Source of the DNA: Sinorhizobium sp. B11
GTDB taxonomy: Bacteria > Pseudomonadota > Alphaproteobacteria > Rhizobiales > Rhizobiaceae
Direction: 5' to 3'
NCBI GenBank assembly: GCA_039725955.1
Contig: CP091034.1
Span: forward strand, 3,722,501-3,786,500
DNA length: 64,000 bases
Shown: positions 33,319-42,840 of the stretch, piece by piece
Layout of the letters: the number at the start of each line of letters is the position of its first letter
Numbering within the stretch: position 1 is the first letter of the stretch
The notes under the pieces: model-generated
What the model saw: only the letters and a program-made list of their open reading frames with translations
Database searches by the model: none
What the model was told of the DNA's origin: nothing
Position numbers and translations under genes: made by a program

Positions 33319-33553
33319 CCGCTTGCATCCGTTGCGAAAGCATAAAGCGGCAAGCGGTCAAAGGTTTCAACAAGCAGTAAATTTGGCATCCGGCTTCGTA
33401 TCTCGAAAGCCGTTTCCCGGCACGAAATGTAGCCTCATTGTCCGCGGATTCGCCGTCGGCTGCTGGCAGAGCCCCGACAATTCGCCTTCAGGTTTCAATA
33501 AACATTTCAGAATTTGATGATATTTCCGGCGCCGGGTGGAGATGGAGAAACGG

Positions 33554-35125
33554 ATGCTGGAGTTCTTCAGGAGCAGGGCGGGAAGGCAATGCCTGACGAT
33601 CATGGCGCTTGGTGCGGCGTTGTGGATTTCGGGTGCCCTGCTTGATGTCGATAGCTGGCTCGTCACCTTCATGAGCCGTTTCGAAAATTACGGCGCAGAC
33701 AAGTTTGTGCTCGCTCTCGGCATCGCCGGCGGTATGAGCTTCATCTATTCCGTGTTGCGCATCGCCGACCTTCGCAAGGAGATGCAGCTTCGCGATGCCG
33801 CCCAGGCGCGCGCCGACTGGACGGCCACCCATGATCATCTGACGAAGCTTCCGAACCGTTACGCCTTCGAGCGCAAGATTTTGCCGAAGCTCTCCGATAC
33901 ACAGGGCAATATTCCCGAAGAATCCAGCAGCAATGTCACGATCTTCTCCGTCGACCTCGACGGCTTCAAGAAGGTCAACGATCTTGTCGGCCATAAGGGC
34001 GGCGACGTCTTGCTGGTGGAAGTGTCCAAGCGCATTTGTGCACTTGGCAATGCCGATTGCGTCTATCGTTTCGGCGGCGATGAATTCATCATCATTGCCC
34101 TCGGCCTTACAGCAGCCCGCGAGGAATGGTTCGCCAAAGTGCTCATCCAGGCGGTTACCCGCCCGATCCTGATCGATGGCTTTGCTGTCGAGGTCGGTGC
34201 CAGCGTCGGCTACGATCGCTGGAACGAGGGCGCCGAACCTTTGGAGGATGCTGCCCATCGCGCCGATCTTGCCATGTACGAGGCGAAATCGCGCGGCCCC
34301 AATCACAATCTGATCTTTGAACCATCCATGCAGGACAGGGTGACGGAACGCGCATCGCTGGAAACAAAACTGCGCGGAGCCATTCAAAGCAAGGCCATCA
34401 AGATCCACTACCAGCCGCTGATCGATCTTAGGAGCGGCAGGCTCTGCGGCTTCGAGGCGCTTGCGCGGTGGACCGATGAAGACGGCATGAACATCCCGCC
34501 GCCTGTCTTCATTGGCATTGCCGAAGAAACCGGCATGATCACCGAACTGTTCGAAAACCTCCTGACCCAGGCATGCCACGATGCGCTGGACTGGCCCGAC
34601 CATGTCAGGCTGTCCTTCAATGTTTCGCCGGTGCAGATGGAAGACAAGCTGCTTACCTCGCGCATTCTCAAGGTGCTGATAGCAAGTCGTCTGCCGGCGA
34701 AACGGCTCGAGGTGGAAATTACCGAAAACGCGCTGATCCAGGATCCGGCGATCGCTGCCCATATTCTCGATGAACTGCACGAGGCAGGTGTGCAGATCGC
34801 ACTCGACGACTTCGGCACGGGTTATTCGAGCCTCGCGCAGCTCGCCCGCTACCGCTTCGACAAAATCAAGATCGACAAGAGCTTCATCGCAACCTGCCGC
34901 GAGGACGAAAAGCAGGACAAGATCGTCCGTGCCATGCTCGCACTCGGCAGGAGCCTCAACATCAAGACAACGGCGGAAGGTATCGAGGAGCACGTCCAGC
35001 TCGCGTATCTGCTGCAGCTCGGCTGCGATATCGGCCAGGGCTATCTCTTCGGCAAGGCGATGCCCGCCGCAGAGGCGGGCATCTTTATCGAAAGTCAAAA
35101 TGCTGGTCTGGCCTCTACGGCCTGA
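33554..35125 (+). CDS. Membrane-anchored GGDEF-EAL protein (cyclic di-GMP metabolism)
   Basis: A 523-residue protein. Two membrane spans near the N-terminus (about 13-30 and 48-66) are followed by a GGDEF domain with intact FGGDEF and an EAL domain with FEALARW, ENALIQDP and LDDFGTGYSSLAQLARYRFD. It could both make and break c-di-GMP; the RxxD product-inhibition site is not obvious. ATG 33554 is preferred because GGAGA lies 5 nt upstream; GTG 33536 and ATG 33542 are alternatives. It converges with the phosphate transporter gene, 12 bp away. Confidence 0.92.
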   Translation: MLEFFRSRAGRQCLTIMALGAALWISGALLDVDSWLVTFMSRFENYGADKFVLALGIAGGMSFIYSVLRIADLRKEMQLRDAAQARADWTATHDHLTKLPNRYAFERKILPKLSDTQGNIPEESSSNVTIFSVDLDGFKKVNDLVGHKGGDVLLVEVSKRICALGNADCVYRFGGDEFIIIALGLTAAREEWFAKVLIQAVTRPILIDGFAVEVGASVGYDRWNEGAEPLEDAAHRADLAMYEAKSRGPNHNLIFEPSMQDRVTERASLETKLRGAIQSKAIKIHYQPLIDLRSGRLCGFEALARWTDEDGMNIPPPVFIGIAEETGMITELFENLLTQACHDALDWPDHVRLSFNVSPVQMEDKLLTSRILKVLIASRLPAKRLEVEITENALIQDPAIAAHILDELHEAGVQIALDDFGTGYSSLAQLARYRFDKIKIDKSFIATCREDEKQDKIVRAMLALGRSLNIKTTAEGIEEHVQLAYLLQLGCDIGQGYLFGKAMPAAEAGIFIESQNAGLASTA

Positions 35126-35137
35126 CCAGGCTCAGAC

Positions 35138-36733
35138 CTAGAAAACCTGACGCAGGATCACGAACAGCAGGAAGGCGATCGCGATCGAGGCCGGCAGCGT
35201 CAGCACCCAGGCCATGATCATATTGCGCACGGTCGACCATTGCAGGCCCGACCCATTCGCAGCCATCGTGCCGGCAACGCCCGACGACAGCACATGCGTG
35301 GTCGAAACCGGCAGGCCGAGGTGGTCCGCGGAGGCGATCGTCACCATGGCGACGACTTCCGCAGCAGCACCCTGTCCGTAGGTTAGATGCGTCTTGCCGA
35401 TCTTTTCGCCAACGGTGACGACGATGCGCTTCCAGCCGACCATCGTGCCAAGGCCGAGAGCCAGCGCCACCGCGACCTTCACCCACAGCGGAATGAACTT
35501 CGTCGCATTGTCGACCGAGGCGTGATAGGCGGTGACCGCCTTCAGATCGGTCGCGTCCATCGGCAACAGCTTCTGCTTGTCGATGAGCTTCAGCGCTTCG
35601 CCGATCAGATAGATGTCGTTGCGGATGTTGCCGACAAGATTTGTCGGAACGGCTTCCAGCGTCGGGAAGGCAGCCGCTTCAGCGCTTGTCTGATGGATAT
35701 ATTCCTGCAGCGCCGGCGTGGTCGCATCCGTCCAGACCTTGTTCTTGACGGCATTGCTGATCTCGGCCTTGTAATCGCCAACAGTCACACCCGGCTTCAC
35801 ATACTTGCCGAGTGCCGTTTCCACCTGTGCCGAAGCCGACTTGTAGGCTTCGAGATAGTTGACGTCAGGCGTGCGGTTCAGCGCGAAGGCGGTCGGCACG
35901 AGACCGATGAGGATGAGCATGATGAGGCCCATGCCCTTCTGGCCGTCATTCGAGCCGTGGGCGAAGCTGACGCCCGTGCAGGTGAAGATCAGGATGGCGC
36001 GGATCCACAACGGCGGCGGCTGGTTGCCCTTCGGTTCCTGATAGAGTTCGGGCTTGCGCACGAGGAATTTCAGGACCAGCAGCAGAATGGCGGAGAGACC
36101 GAAGCCGATGACCGGCGAGATCAGCAGCGACAGACCGATATTCGTCGCCTGCGACCAGTCCACACCACTGGTAGCGGACCCTGCCGGCGCCAGGAATTGG
36201 TTAGCGAGGCCGACGCCGATGATCGAGCCGACCAGCGTGTGCGAACTCGATGACGGCAGGCCGAGATACCAGGTGCCGAGGTTCCAGAGGATCGCCGCGA
36301 TCAACAGTGCAAAGACCATCGCAAGACCGGACCCGGAACCGACCTGCAGGATGAGCTCGACCGGCAGCAGCGCCAGAATGCCGAAAGCGACGGCGCCGGT
36401 CGACGTCAGAACGCCGAGGAAATTGAAGAAACCCGACCAGATGACGGCAAACTCCGCCGGCATGGAGCGCGTGTAGATGACGGTTGCCACCGCATTCGCA
36501 GTATCGTGAAAACCGTTGACGAACTCGAAGCCGAGCGCGATCAACAGCGCAAGACCGAGAAGTAACCAGGGAACGGCAACTGCGGCAGTCAGATCACGGG
36601 CGAGGGCATAGGCGACATATCCGAGACCGCAAACAACAACGAGCCCGAACACCGGCAGAAACCATTTGCCGGAGGAGTTCGAGTGATGCAGCGGATGGGA
36701 AGCGTCGCTATGGCTGGGGGCAATATCGGCCAT
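35138..36733 (-). CDS. pit: Inorganic phosphate transporter, PiT family
   Basis: A 531-residue inner-membrane symporter. The two PiT signatures are present: GFHDTANAVATVIYTRS near residue 73 and GSNDGQKGMGLIMLILIG in the second half. A long soluble insert of about 130 residues between the membrane halves (roughly 300-420) is typical of the longer rhizobial forms. It imports phosphate with a cation at low affinity. No DUF47/Pit-accessory gene accompanies it, unlike the orfA-pit pair of Sinorhizobium. The 209 bp upstream, shared with ackA, show no convincing Pho box. Confidence 0.93.
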   Translation of the reverse strand: MADIAPSHSDASHPLHHSNSSGKWFLPVFGLVVVCGLGYVAYALARDLTAAVAVPWLLLGLALLIALGFEFVNGFHDTANAVATVIYTRSMPAEFAVIWSGFFNFLGVLTSTGAVAFGILALLPVELILQVGSGSGLAMVFALLIAAILWNLGTWYLGLPSSSSHTLVGSIIGVGLANQFLAPAGSATSGVDWSQATNIGLSLLISPVIGFGLSAILLLVLKFLVRKPELYQEPKGNQPPPLWIRAILIFTCTGVSFAHGSNDGQKGMGLIMLILIGLVPTAFALNRTPDVNYLEAYKSASAQVETALGKYVKPGVTVGDYKAEISNAVKNKVWTDATTPALQEYIHQTSAEAAAFPTLEAVPTNLVGNIRNDIYLIGEALKLIDKQKLLPMDATDLKAVTAYHASVDNATKFIPLWVKVAVALALGLGTMVGWKRIVVTVGEKIGKTHLTYGQGAAAEVVAMVTIASADHLGLPVSTTHVLSSGVAGTMAANGSGLQWSTVRNMIMAWVLTLPASIAIAFLLFVILRQVF

Positions 36734-36942
36734 GGCATAGTTCCTTGTTCCATTTGCAAATTTGCCATTTGTTAATAAATCCGTAGCGTGAAACTCTCAT
36801 GACGCGGCGATCCGCGCTTGGTCCTGGTCTGGCCCGAAATCGACAACCGAAAATCGCCTGCCCGGAAGGCAAGAGGCTTCCCACTCGGCGCAATGACGCT
36901 AAGTTCGCTCAACGTCACGCTTGCCGGGGAGCATCAAGCAAC

Positions 36943-38121
36943 ATGCCATCAACCGATCTTCTCCTGACATTCAATGCCGGCTCCTCGACGGTGAAGATCG
37001 GCATTTTCGCCATCGAGGATGCGAGGGTGCGGCGGATCGGCAAGGGCGTAATCGATTTTCGCGCCGCGCCGCTGGCCTTCAGCCTGACCGAAGGCCCGAA
37101 GACTTTCGACATGCCCCTGAAAGCCGCGCTGACCGACGATCTGCATTCCGTCATCGACGAGACGTTCGAGCTGTTGGCGGACCACTTCGATATCGCCGCT
37201 GTCCGTGCGGCAGGCCACCGCGTCGTCCATGGCGGCGACCGCTTTACCGAAGCGATATCGCTCGACGATGCCGCAATCGACGCGATCGACGCACTGATCC
37301 CGCTCGCTCCCCTTCACCAGCCGCAGGCGCTACGCTTCATTCGCGCGCTCAGGCACTTGAGGCCGCATCTTGCCCAGACGGCCTCCTTCGATACCGCTTT
37401 TCACGCCACTCAGGCCGATCTCGTCCGCCGCTTCGCCATCCCTCGTGCACTTCATGAGGAAGGCATCAAGCGCTACGGTTTTCACGGTCTCTCCTACAAG
37501 TTCATTGCCGGTGAAGTGAGCCGCAGGTTGTCGACCAAGCCGAGGATCGCCGCCGCCCATCTCGGCAGCGGTGCAAGCCTCTGCGCATTGGAAAAAGGTG
37601 TCAGCCGCGACTGCAGCATGGGCTTTTCGACGCTCGACGGCATTCCGATGGCGACACGGCCCGGCTGGCTCGACCCCGGCGTGATCCTGCATCTCCTGCA
37701 GCAGAAGAAGCTGTCTGCCGATCAGGTGGAAGATATGCTCTATCATCGCGCCGGTCTGCTCGGCGTCTCCGGCATCAATGCCGATACGCGCGATCTTCTC
37801 GAGGACGGCCGTCCAGAGGCCCGAGAGGCGCTCGACCTTTTCACGTTGCGCATCGCCGGCGAAATCGGCCGCATGTCTGTGACGCTCGGCGGGCTCGACG
37901 CCATCGTCTTTACCGCTGGCATCGGCGAGCACCAGCCCCAGATTCGCGCCGCCGTCCTCCAGCGTCTCGCCTGGCTCGGCGTTACGGTTGATGACAAGGC
38001 AAACAGCGCCAACGGCTTCACAATCACGACACCCGCAAGCCGCATAACGGCGCATGTCATTGCCACGGACGAGGAACAGATCATCGCACAGGAGGCGCTC
38101 GCAATAGTTCGCTCCGGCTGA
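36943..38121 (+). CDS. ackA: Acetate kinase
   Basis: A 392-residue enzyme that converts acetyl phosphate and ADP to acetate and ATP. LLTFNAGSSTVKIGIF is the N-terminal phosphate-binding signature, GHRVVHGG and HLGSGASLCAL are the second signature and adenosine loop, and FTAGIGEHQPQIR is the C-terminal block. ATG 36943 has GGGGAG upstream and matches the family start. It is followed 68 bp later by phosphoketolase, its supplier of acetyl phosphate, so the two probably form an operon. Confidence 0.94.
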   Translation: MPSTDLLLTFNAGSSTVKIGIFAIEDARVRRIGKGVIDFRAAPLAFSLTEGPKTFDMPLKAALTDDLHSVIDETFELLADHFDIAAVRAAGHRVVHGGDRFTEAISLDDAAIDAIDALIPLAPLHQPQALRFIRALRHLRPHLAQTASFDTAFHATQADLVRRFAIPRALHEEGIKRYGFHGLSYKFIAGEVSRRLSTKPRIAAAHLGSGASLCALEKGVSRDCSMGFSTLDGIPMATRPGWLDPGVILHLLQQKKLSADQVEDMLYHRAGLLGVSGINADTRDLLEDGRPEAREALDLFTLRIAGEIGRMSVTLGGLDAIVFTAGIGEHQPQIRAAVLQRLAWLGVTVDDKANSANGFTITTPASRITAHVIATDEEQIIAQEALAIVRSG

Positions 38122-38189
38122 TCCAGATCAAAGGCACGCGGGCGCTAGCAGCTAGAATTGACGTTGAACAAGTTTAAATGGGAGAATCC

Positions 38190-40577
38190 ATGGAAAAGCA
38201 TGTCTCGACTCCAGCAGTTCTGTCCGACGCCGAACTCGCTCTCATCGACCGCTACTGGCGCGCAGCCAATTATCTCTCGGTCGGGCAGATCTATCTCCTC
38301 TCCAATCCTCTCCTGCGCCAGCCCCTGGAACCAGAACATATCAAGCCCCGCCTGCTCGGCCACTGGGGTACGACGCCAGGTCTCAATTTCATCTATGCAC
38401 ATCTGAACCGCGTTATCTGCGCCCGCGATCTCGACATCATCTATATGTGCGGCCCCGGTCACGGCGGACCGGGCATGGTCGCCAATACCTATCTCGAAGG
38501 CATCTACAGCGAGATCTATCCCCATATCGCCGAGACCGAGGATGGCATGCGCAAGCTCTTCCGTCAGTTCTCCTTCCCCGGCGGCATCCCGAGCCACGCA
38601 GCACCGGAAACGCCGGGCTCCATTCATGAGGGCGGCGAACTCGGTTATGCACTCGTTCACGCGTATGGCGCCGCCTTCGATAATCCCGATCTGGTCGTCG
38701 CCTGCGTTATCGGTGACGGTGAGGCCGAAACCGGCCCGCTTGCAGCAAGCTGGCACTCCAACAAATTCCTGAATCCTGCCCGCGACGGCGCTGTTCTGCC
38801 GATCCTGCACCTGAACGGCTACAAGATTGCCAACCCGACCATCCTCGGCCGTGCGAGTGACGATGACCTGGCACATTTGTTCGAGGGCTATGGCTATGAG
38901 CCCTTCTTCGTCGAAGGCCATGAGCCTGCAAAGATGCATCAGCAGATGGCGGCAACCTTCGAGAAAGTCTTCGATCGTATCCGCGCCATTCGGAAACAAG
39001 CCCGTGACGGTAAGGCGCCACAGGCCTGCCCGCGCTGGCCAATGATCGTACTGCGCAGCCCCAAGGGCTGGACCGGACCGAAAGAGGTGGACGGTAAGAA
39101 AGTCGAAGGTTTCTGGCGCGCCCATCAGGTGCCGGTCTCCAATTGCCGCGACGACGACGGGCACCGGAAAATCCTCGAAGACTGGATGCGCAGCTATCAT
39201 CCGGAAGACCTCTTCGATACTTCCGGTAGACTGAAGCCGGAATTGCGGGCACTCGCCCCGTCAGGCCAGCGTCGCATGGGCGCCAACCCGCACGCCAATG
39301 GCGGTATTCTGCGCAAGGAGCTGAATGCTCCCGATATCCGCGCCTATGAAGTAAAAGTGGAAAAGCGCGGTGATAGCATGGTGCAATCCACCGAAATCCT
39401 CGGACACTACCTGCGTGACACGCTGAAACTCAACGAAGCCAATGCGAATTTCCGCATCTTCGGCCCTGACGAAACGGAATCGAACCGCCTCGGCAGCGTC
39501 TTCGAAGTCACCGATCGTGTATGGATGGAAGAAATCGAACCTTATGACGTCAGCCTCTCCAGGGACGGCCGTGTCATGGAAGTGCTGAGCGAGCATCTTT
39601 GCCAGGGATGGCTGGAGGGCTACCTGCTGACCGGCCGGCACGGCCTGTTCTCCTGCTACGAGGCCTTCATCCACATCATAGATTCCATGTTCAACCAGCA
39701 CGCCAAATGGCTGAAGGTCACCCGCGAACTGGAGTGGAGAAAGCCGATTTCCTCGCTGAACTATCTGCTGACCTCCCATGTCTGGAGGCAGGATCACAAC
39801 GGCTTTTCGCATCAGGACCCCGGCTTCGTCGACCTCGTCGCCAACAAGAAGGCCGACATCGTCCGTATCTACCTGCCGCCGGATGCCAACACCCTGCTCT
39901 GGGTCGGCGACCATTGCCTGAAAACCTATGACCGCATCAACGTCATCGTCGCTGGCAAGCAGCCGGAGCCACAATGGCTGACGATGGACGAGGCGGTAAA
40001 ACACTGCGAGACCGGCATCGGCATCTGGGATTGGGCAAGTCATGAAGACGATACGGTGGCGCCCGACGTCATCATGGCCTGCGCCGGCGACGTCCCGACC
40101 ATGGAGACGCTCGCCGCCGTCGATCTGCTACACCAGCATATTCCGGAGCTTAAGATCCGCACCGTCAACGTCGTAGACCTGCTCGCTCTGCAATCAAAGG
40201 ATCAGCATCCACACGGCCTGACGGACGAAGCCTTCGACGCGATCTTTACGTCGGACAGGCCGGTGATCTTCGCCTATCACGGCTATCCCTATCTCATCCA
40301 TCGGCTGACCTATAAGCGCACCAACCATCGCAATATCCATGTGCGCGGTTTCATCGAGGAAGGCACGACCACCACGCCATTCGACATGACGGTGCTCAAC
40401 GAACTTGACCGCTTCCACCTTGCCATCGAGGCGATCGAACGTGTGCCGGGCCTGAAGGAGAAAGTGCCAGAAGCGCTGGAGAGCCTGCGAGCCAAGCTCG
40501 TCGAGCATCATGCCTATGTCCGGGAATATGGTGAGGACATGCCCGACGTGCGCAACTGGAAATGGCCCGCAACCTGA
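38190..40577 (+). CDS. xfp: Xylulose-5-phosphate/fructose-6-phosphate phosphoketolase
   Basis: A 795-residue thiamine-diphosphate enzyme that splits xylulose 5-phosphate (and perhaps fructose 6-phosphate) with phosphate into acetyl phosphate and a triose or tetrose phosphate. Family signatures are visible: EGGELGYALVHAYGAAFDNP, GDGEAETGPLAASWHSNKFL and, in the second half, WRQDHNGFSHQDPG, all contributing to cofactor and phosphate binding. ATG 38190 is preferred with GGGAG 5 nt upstream; ATG 38178 lacks spacing to an RBS. With ackA it forms a carbon-conserving route from pentose phosphate to acetate and ATP. Confidence 0.95.
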   Translation: MEKHVSTPAVLSDAELALIDRYWRAANYLSVGQIYLLSNPLLRQPLEPEHIKPRLLGHWGTTPGLNFIYAHLNRVICARDLDIIYMCGPGHGGPGMVANTYLEGIYSEIYPHIAETEDGMRKLFRQFSFPGGIPSHAAPETPGSIHEGGELGYALVHAYGAAFDNPDLVVACVIGDGEAETGPLAASWHSNKFLNPARDGAVLPILHLNGYKIANPTILGRASDDDLAHLFEGYGYEPFFVEGHEPAKMHQQMAATFEKVFDRIRAIRKQARDGKAPQACPRWPMIVLRSPKGWTGPKEVDGKKVEGFWRAHQVPVSNCRDDDGHRKILEDWMRSYHPEDLFDTSGRLKPELRALAPSGQRRMGANPHANGGILRKELNAPDIRAYEVKVEKRGDSMVQSTEILGHYLRDTLKLNEANANFRIFGPDETESNRLGSVFEVTDRVWMEEIEPYDVSLSRDGRVMEVLSEHLCQGWLEGYLLTGRHGLFSCYEAFIHIIDSMFNQHAKWLKVTRELEWRKPISSLNYLLTSHVWRQDHNGFSHQDPGFVDLVANKKADIVRIYLPPDANTLLWVGDHCLKTYDRINVIVAGKQPEPQWLTMDEAVKHCETGIGIWDWASHEDDTVAPDVIMACAGDVPTMETLAAVDLLHQHIPELKIRTVNVVDLLALQSKDQHPHGLTDEAFDAIFTSDRPVIFAYHGYPYLIHRLTYKRTNHRNIHVRGFIEEGTTTTPFDMTVLNELDRFHLAIEAIERVPGLKEKVPEALESLRAKLVEHHAYVREYGEDMPDVRNWKWPAT

Positions 40578-40599
40578 GACGAGGTCAGCGGACATGAAG

Positions 40600-40627
40600 A
40601 GGGCCGCGCGGAAACCGCGCAGCCCTT
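40600..40627 (+). terminator. Terminator after xfp
   Basis: An AGGGCCGCGCGG-AAA-CCGCGCAGCCCT hairpin (one bulge) 22 bp after xfp, followed by TCCCC. The stem is strong but the T-run is poor. Confidence 0.55.
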
Positions 40628-40653
40628 CCCCAGCCGTGGAGCAAGATCACAAT

Positions 40654-41046
40654 TTACTGTCCGTTCTGCGTACCGCTCGGCGTCGTCACGCCCGTCGGAC
40701 CACCGCCGCTGCCGTCAGGTGTCGGATCGCGGTCTGTGGCTTCCGGCGGCTTGATGGAGCCGGTTGCCGGATTATTGTCGAACGTTCCCTGGCCCGAGGG
40801 CTGTGCGTTGATCGGGTCCTGGGTCGTCGATGCGGTCGAAGCCGGTTCATTGGTCGAACCTGGCCAGATGGCAAAACTTGCCGCAGCAATCAGAATGACC
40901 AGAATGCCGGCGGCGAGCACGCCCCAGAGCGAGACGCTACGCCGCTCGTCGGCAAGCGTTTTTTCCTCTTCATAGGAGGCCTGCCCGAGTGGCATGCCGG
41001 TGTTCTCATCCACAATTCTGTTCTTTTCGTCTCCATATTGGGTCAT
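40654..41046 (-). CDS. Single-span membrane protein with Pro/Thr/Gly-rich tail
   Basis: A 130-residue protein of unknown function. An acidic cytoplasmic N-terminus (TQYGDEKNRIVDENTG) is followed by one membrane span at about 42-60 (WGVLAAGILVILIAAASFAI) and a low-complexity extracytoplasmic tail rich in Pro, Gly, Thr, Ser, Asn and Gln. ATG 41046 has GGAGG 8 nt upstream. No family was recognised; similar short proteins occur in rhizobia. The 158 bp before it hold no gene. Confidence 0.72.
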   Translation of the reverse strand: MTQYGDEKNRIVDENTGMPLGQASYEEEKTLADERRSVSLWGVLAAGILVILIAAASFAIWPGSTNEPASTASTTQDPINAQPSGQGTFDNNPATGSIKPPEATDRDPTPDGSGGGPTGVTTPSGTQNGQ

Positions 41047-41204
41047 CTCTTGATCCTCCAATCTGTAACGTAGAAACCAAAACGGCGGGAAGTTGTTCCA
41101 TCGAGCCGGTTTTCTCGATCTGAGCGGCCCGCGATAGACATTTGTTTTCTTGACCCGCCGGCACTTGCCCAACATCATCCATGACATCAAATCAGGAGTG
41201 ATCC

Positions 41205-42107
41205 ATGGCATTCGACGGCCGCCTTCTTTCCGGTGTCAGCACGCTTGCCGCGGTGGTCGAAAGCGGCAGCTTCGTCAAGGCGGCGGACGCGCTCGGCCTT
41301 TCGGCCTCCGGCGTCAGCCGCGCGATATCGAGGCTGGAGGCACGTGTCGGTGTGCGCCTGCTCGACCGCACCACCCGCTCGGTGAGACTGACGGATGAAG
41401 GCGCACGCTTCTACGAACAGGTCGCTCCGCATCTGGATGGCATCGAAGATGCCGCCACACGTGCCTCCGGCGCCTTGTCGACCGTCCGCGGGCGCCTGCG
41501 TGTCGATGTCGATCCAATCTTTTCCCGCATGGTGCTGGCGCCACACCTGAAGCAGTTTATGACCCGCTATCCGGCGCTGGAACTCGAATTGATAACCCGC
41601 GACCTGATGAGCGATCTTGTCGCCGACGGTATCGATATCGCCATTCGCTTCGGCCAGCAGCCGAGTTCCTCGCGCATCGCCCGCAAGCTGATGGAAACCC
41701 GTGTATTGACGGTCGCAACTCCTGCCTATCTCGCTGAACACGGCACACCGAAGACACCTGCCGAAATCGCCGGTCACCTCTGCATTCAGTTTCGCGATCC
41801 GCTGACGGGCCGAACCTTCGGCTGGGAACTGCATAGGGGCAAGAAGATCGTGCCGCTCGACGCCCGTGGTCCGCTTCTGATGAGTGATGCCGGCACCATG
41901 CTTGATGCCTGCCTCGCGGGCGCCGGCATCGCCCAGGTTCTCGCCCTCAGCGTCAAGGATCTGCTTGCAGAGGGACGCCTTGCCGAACTCTATCCGGACT
42001 GGCCGGGCGAGACTTTCCCGCTTTATGCCGTCCATCCATCCCGGCATCACGTGCCGGCCAAGGTCAACGCTTTTATCGAATTCTGCCTCGAAGTTATCAG
42101 CCGTTAG
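41205..42107 (+). CDS. LysR-family transcriptional regulator
   Basis: A 300-residue regulator with N-terminal helix-turn-helix (SFVKAADALGLSASGVSRAI) and wing RLLDRTTRSVRLTDEGARFY, followed by the two-lobed effector-binding domain. It belongs to the CrgA/AaeR-like branch by its RVGVRLLDRTTR..LT-E-G pattern. No divergent partner gene is present: its upstream neighbour is the small membrane protein on the opposite strand, which is a possible target. The effector is unknown. Confidence 0.92.
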   Translation: MAFDGRLLSGVSTLAAVVESGSFVKAADALGLSASGVSRAISRLEARVGVRLLDRTTRSVRLTDEGARFYEQVAPHLDGIEDAATRASGALSTVRGRLRVDVDPIFSRMVLAPHLKQFMTRYPALELELITRDLMSDLVADGIDIAIRFGQQPSSSRIARKLMETRVLTVATPAYLAEHGTPKTPAEIAGHLCIQFRDPLTGRTFGWELHRGKKIVPLDARGPLLMSDAGTMLDACLAGAGIAQVLALSVKDLLAEGRLAELYPDWPGETFPLYAVHPSRHHVPAKVNAFIEFCLEVISR

Positions 42108-42212
42108 ATGCGCGAGCTCGAAAGTTGGTGACAACCTTCTGCCCCATATTCCGCACCTGCCGCGACCTAAGCTATGAAATTCCCCCGACCGGAAACACCG
42201 CCGAGGAAAGCC

Positions 42213-42398
42213 ATGAAGGGTTTCGCCGCCAACCTCACCGCCTCCCGCCTGGAGGAAATGCTTGCCTTCTATATGGCGCCGGAGGCTGGCAGCCGCGAAG
42301 AAGCCGACGAGCGCCGCGAAAACAGCGGATCATCCGCAAAGAAGGCCGATTACATCGCCGAGCGCTCAGCACCCCATCCCGCGCTGACGGAAAACTGA
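42213..42398 (+). CDS. Small hypothetical protein
   Basis: A 61-residue hydrophilic reading frame, starting MKGFAANLTASRLEEMLAFY and ending in a charged, Ser/Ala-rich tail. ATG 42213 has GAGGAAA 5 nt upstream; the open frame also allows ATG 42174. It stops 4 bp before the convergent universal stress gene. No family was recognised; the good RBS is the main support. Confidence 0.5.
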   Translation: MKGFAANLTASRLEEMLAFYMAPEAGSREEADERRENSGSSAKKADYIAERSAPHPALTEN

Positions 42399-42402
42399 AT
42401 CG

Positions 42403-42840
42403 CTACTTTACGACCAGAACCGGAATACCGGCCTCGGACAGCACCTCGGATGTCTGGCTGCCGAGCATGAGCCGCGAGATCCCCCGACGGCCATGCGAAG
42501 AAATGACGATCAGGCCGCAGCCCTGCTCTGCCGCCGTTTCCAGGATTGCGGCGGCTGGCGACAGGTGCACCTTGCTGACAAAGTCGGCGATGACGCCGGC
42601 ATTCCTGGCCTTTTCGCCGATGATCTTTTCCAGGTCCTCGATTTCTTTCCGGCGGCCCTCGTTATAGCTGTCCATCGCTTCCGCTTGCACGATCCCCTGC
42701 AGCGCAAAACCGGTCAGCGGCACGATGACGCTGATGACCGTCACGGGAAGGTTGAGCGCCTTGGCAAGCGCAAGACCATGATCGACACCCCGGGCGGAAA
42801 GTTCCGAGCCGTCGGTGGGCAGCAATATGCGATTGTACAT
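42403..42840 (-). CDS. Universal stress protein (UspA family)
   Basis: A 145-residue protein. It starts MYNRILLPTDGSELSARGVD, the UspA N-terminus with the Asp10 nucleotide contact, and ends with VISSHGRRGISRLMLGSQTS, the ATP-binding G-x2-G-x9-G(S/T) motif, so an ATP-binding UspA type is likely. Its first 12 codons and upstream region are repeated at 47695-48114, showing that the flanking insertion duplicated this locus. Confidence 0.93.
   Translation of the reverse strand: MYNRILLPTDGSELSARGVDHGLALAKALNLPVTVISVIVPLTGFALQGIVQAEAMDSYNEGRRKEIEDLEKIIGEKARNAGVIADFVSKVHLSPAAAILETAAEQGCGLIVISSHGRRGISRLMLGSQTSEVLSEAGIPVLVVK

Noticed and set aside
33488..35098. 536-codon open frame on the minus strand
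   Set aside because: It lies fully opposite the GGDEF-EAL gene, has no recognisable family and reflects third-position GC bias.
36734..36942. Pho box upstream of the phosphate transporter
   Set aside because: No pair of CTGTCAT-like repeats with the right spacing was found.
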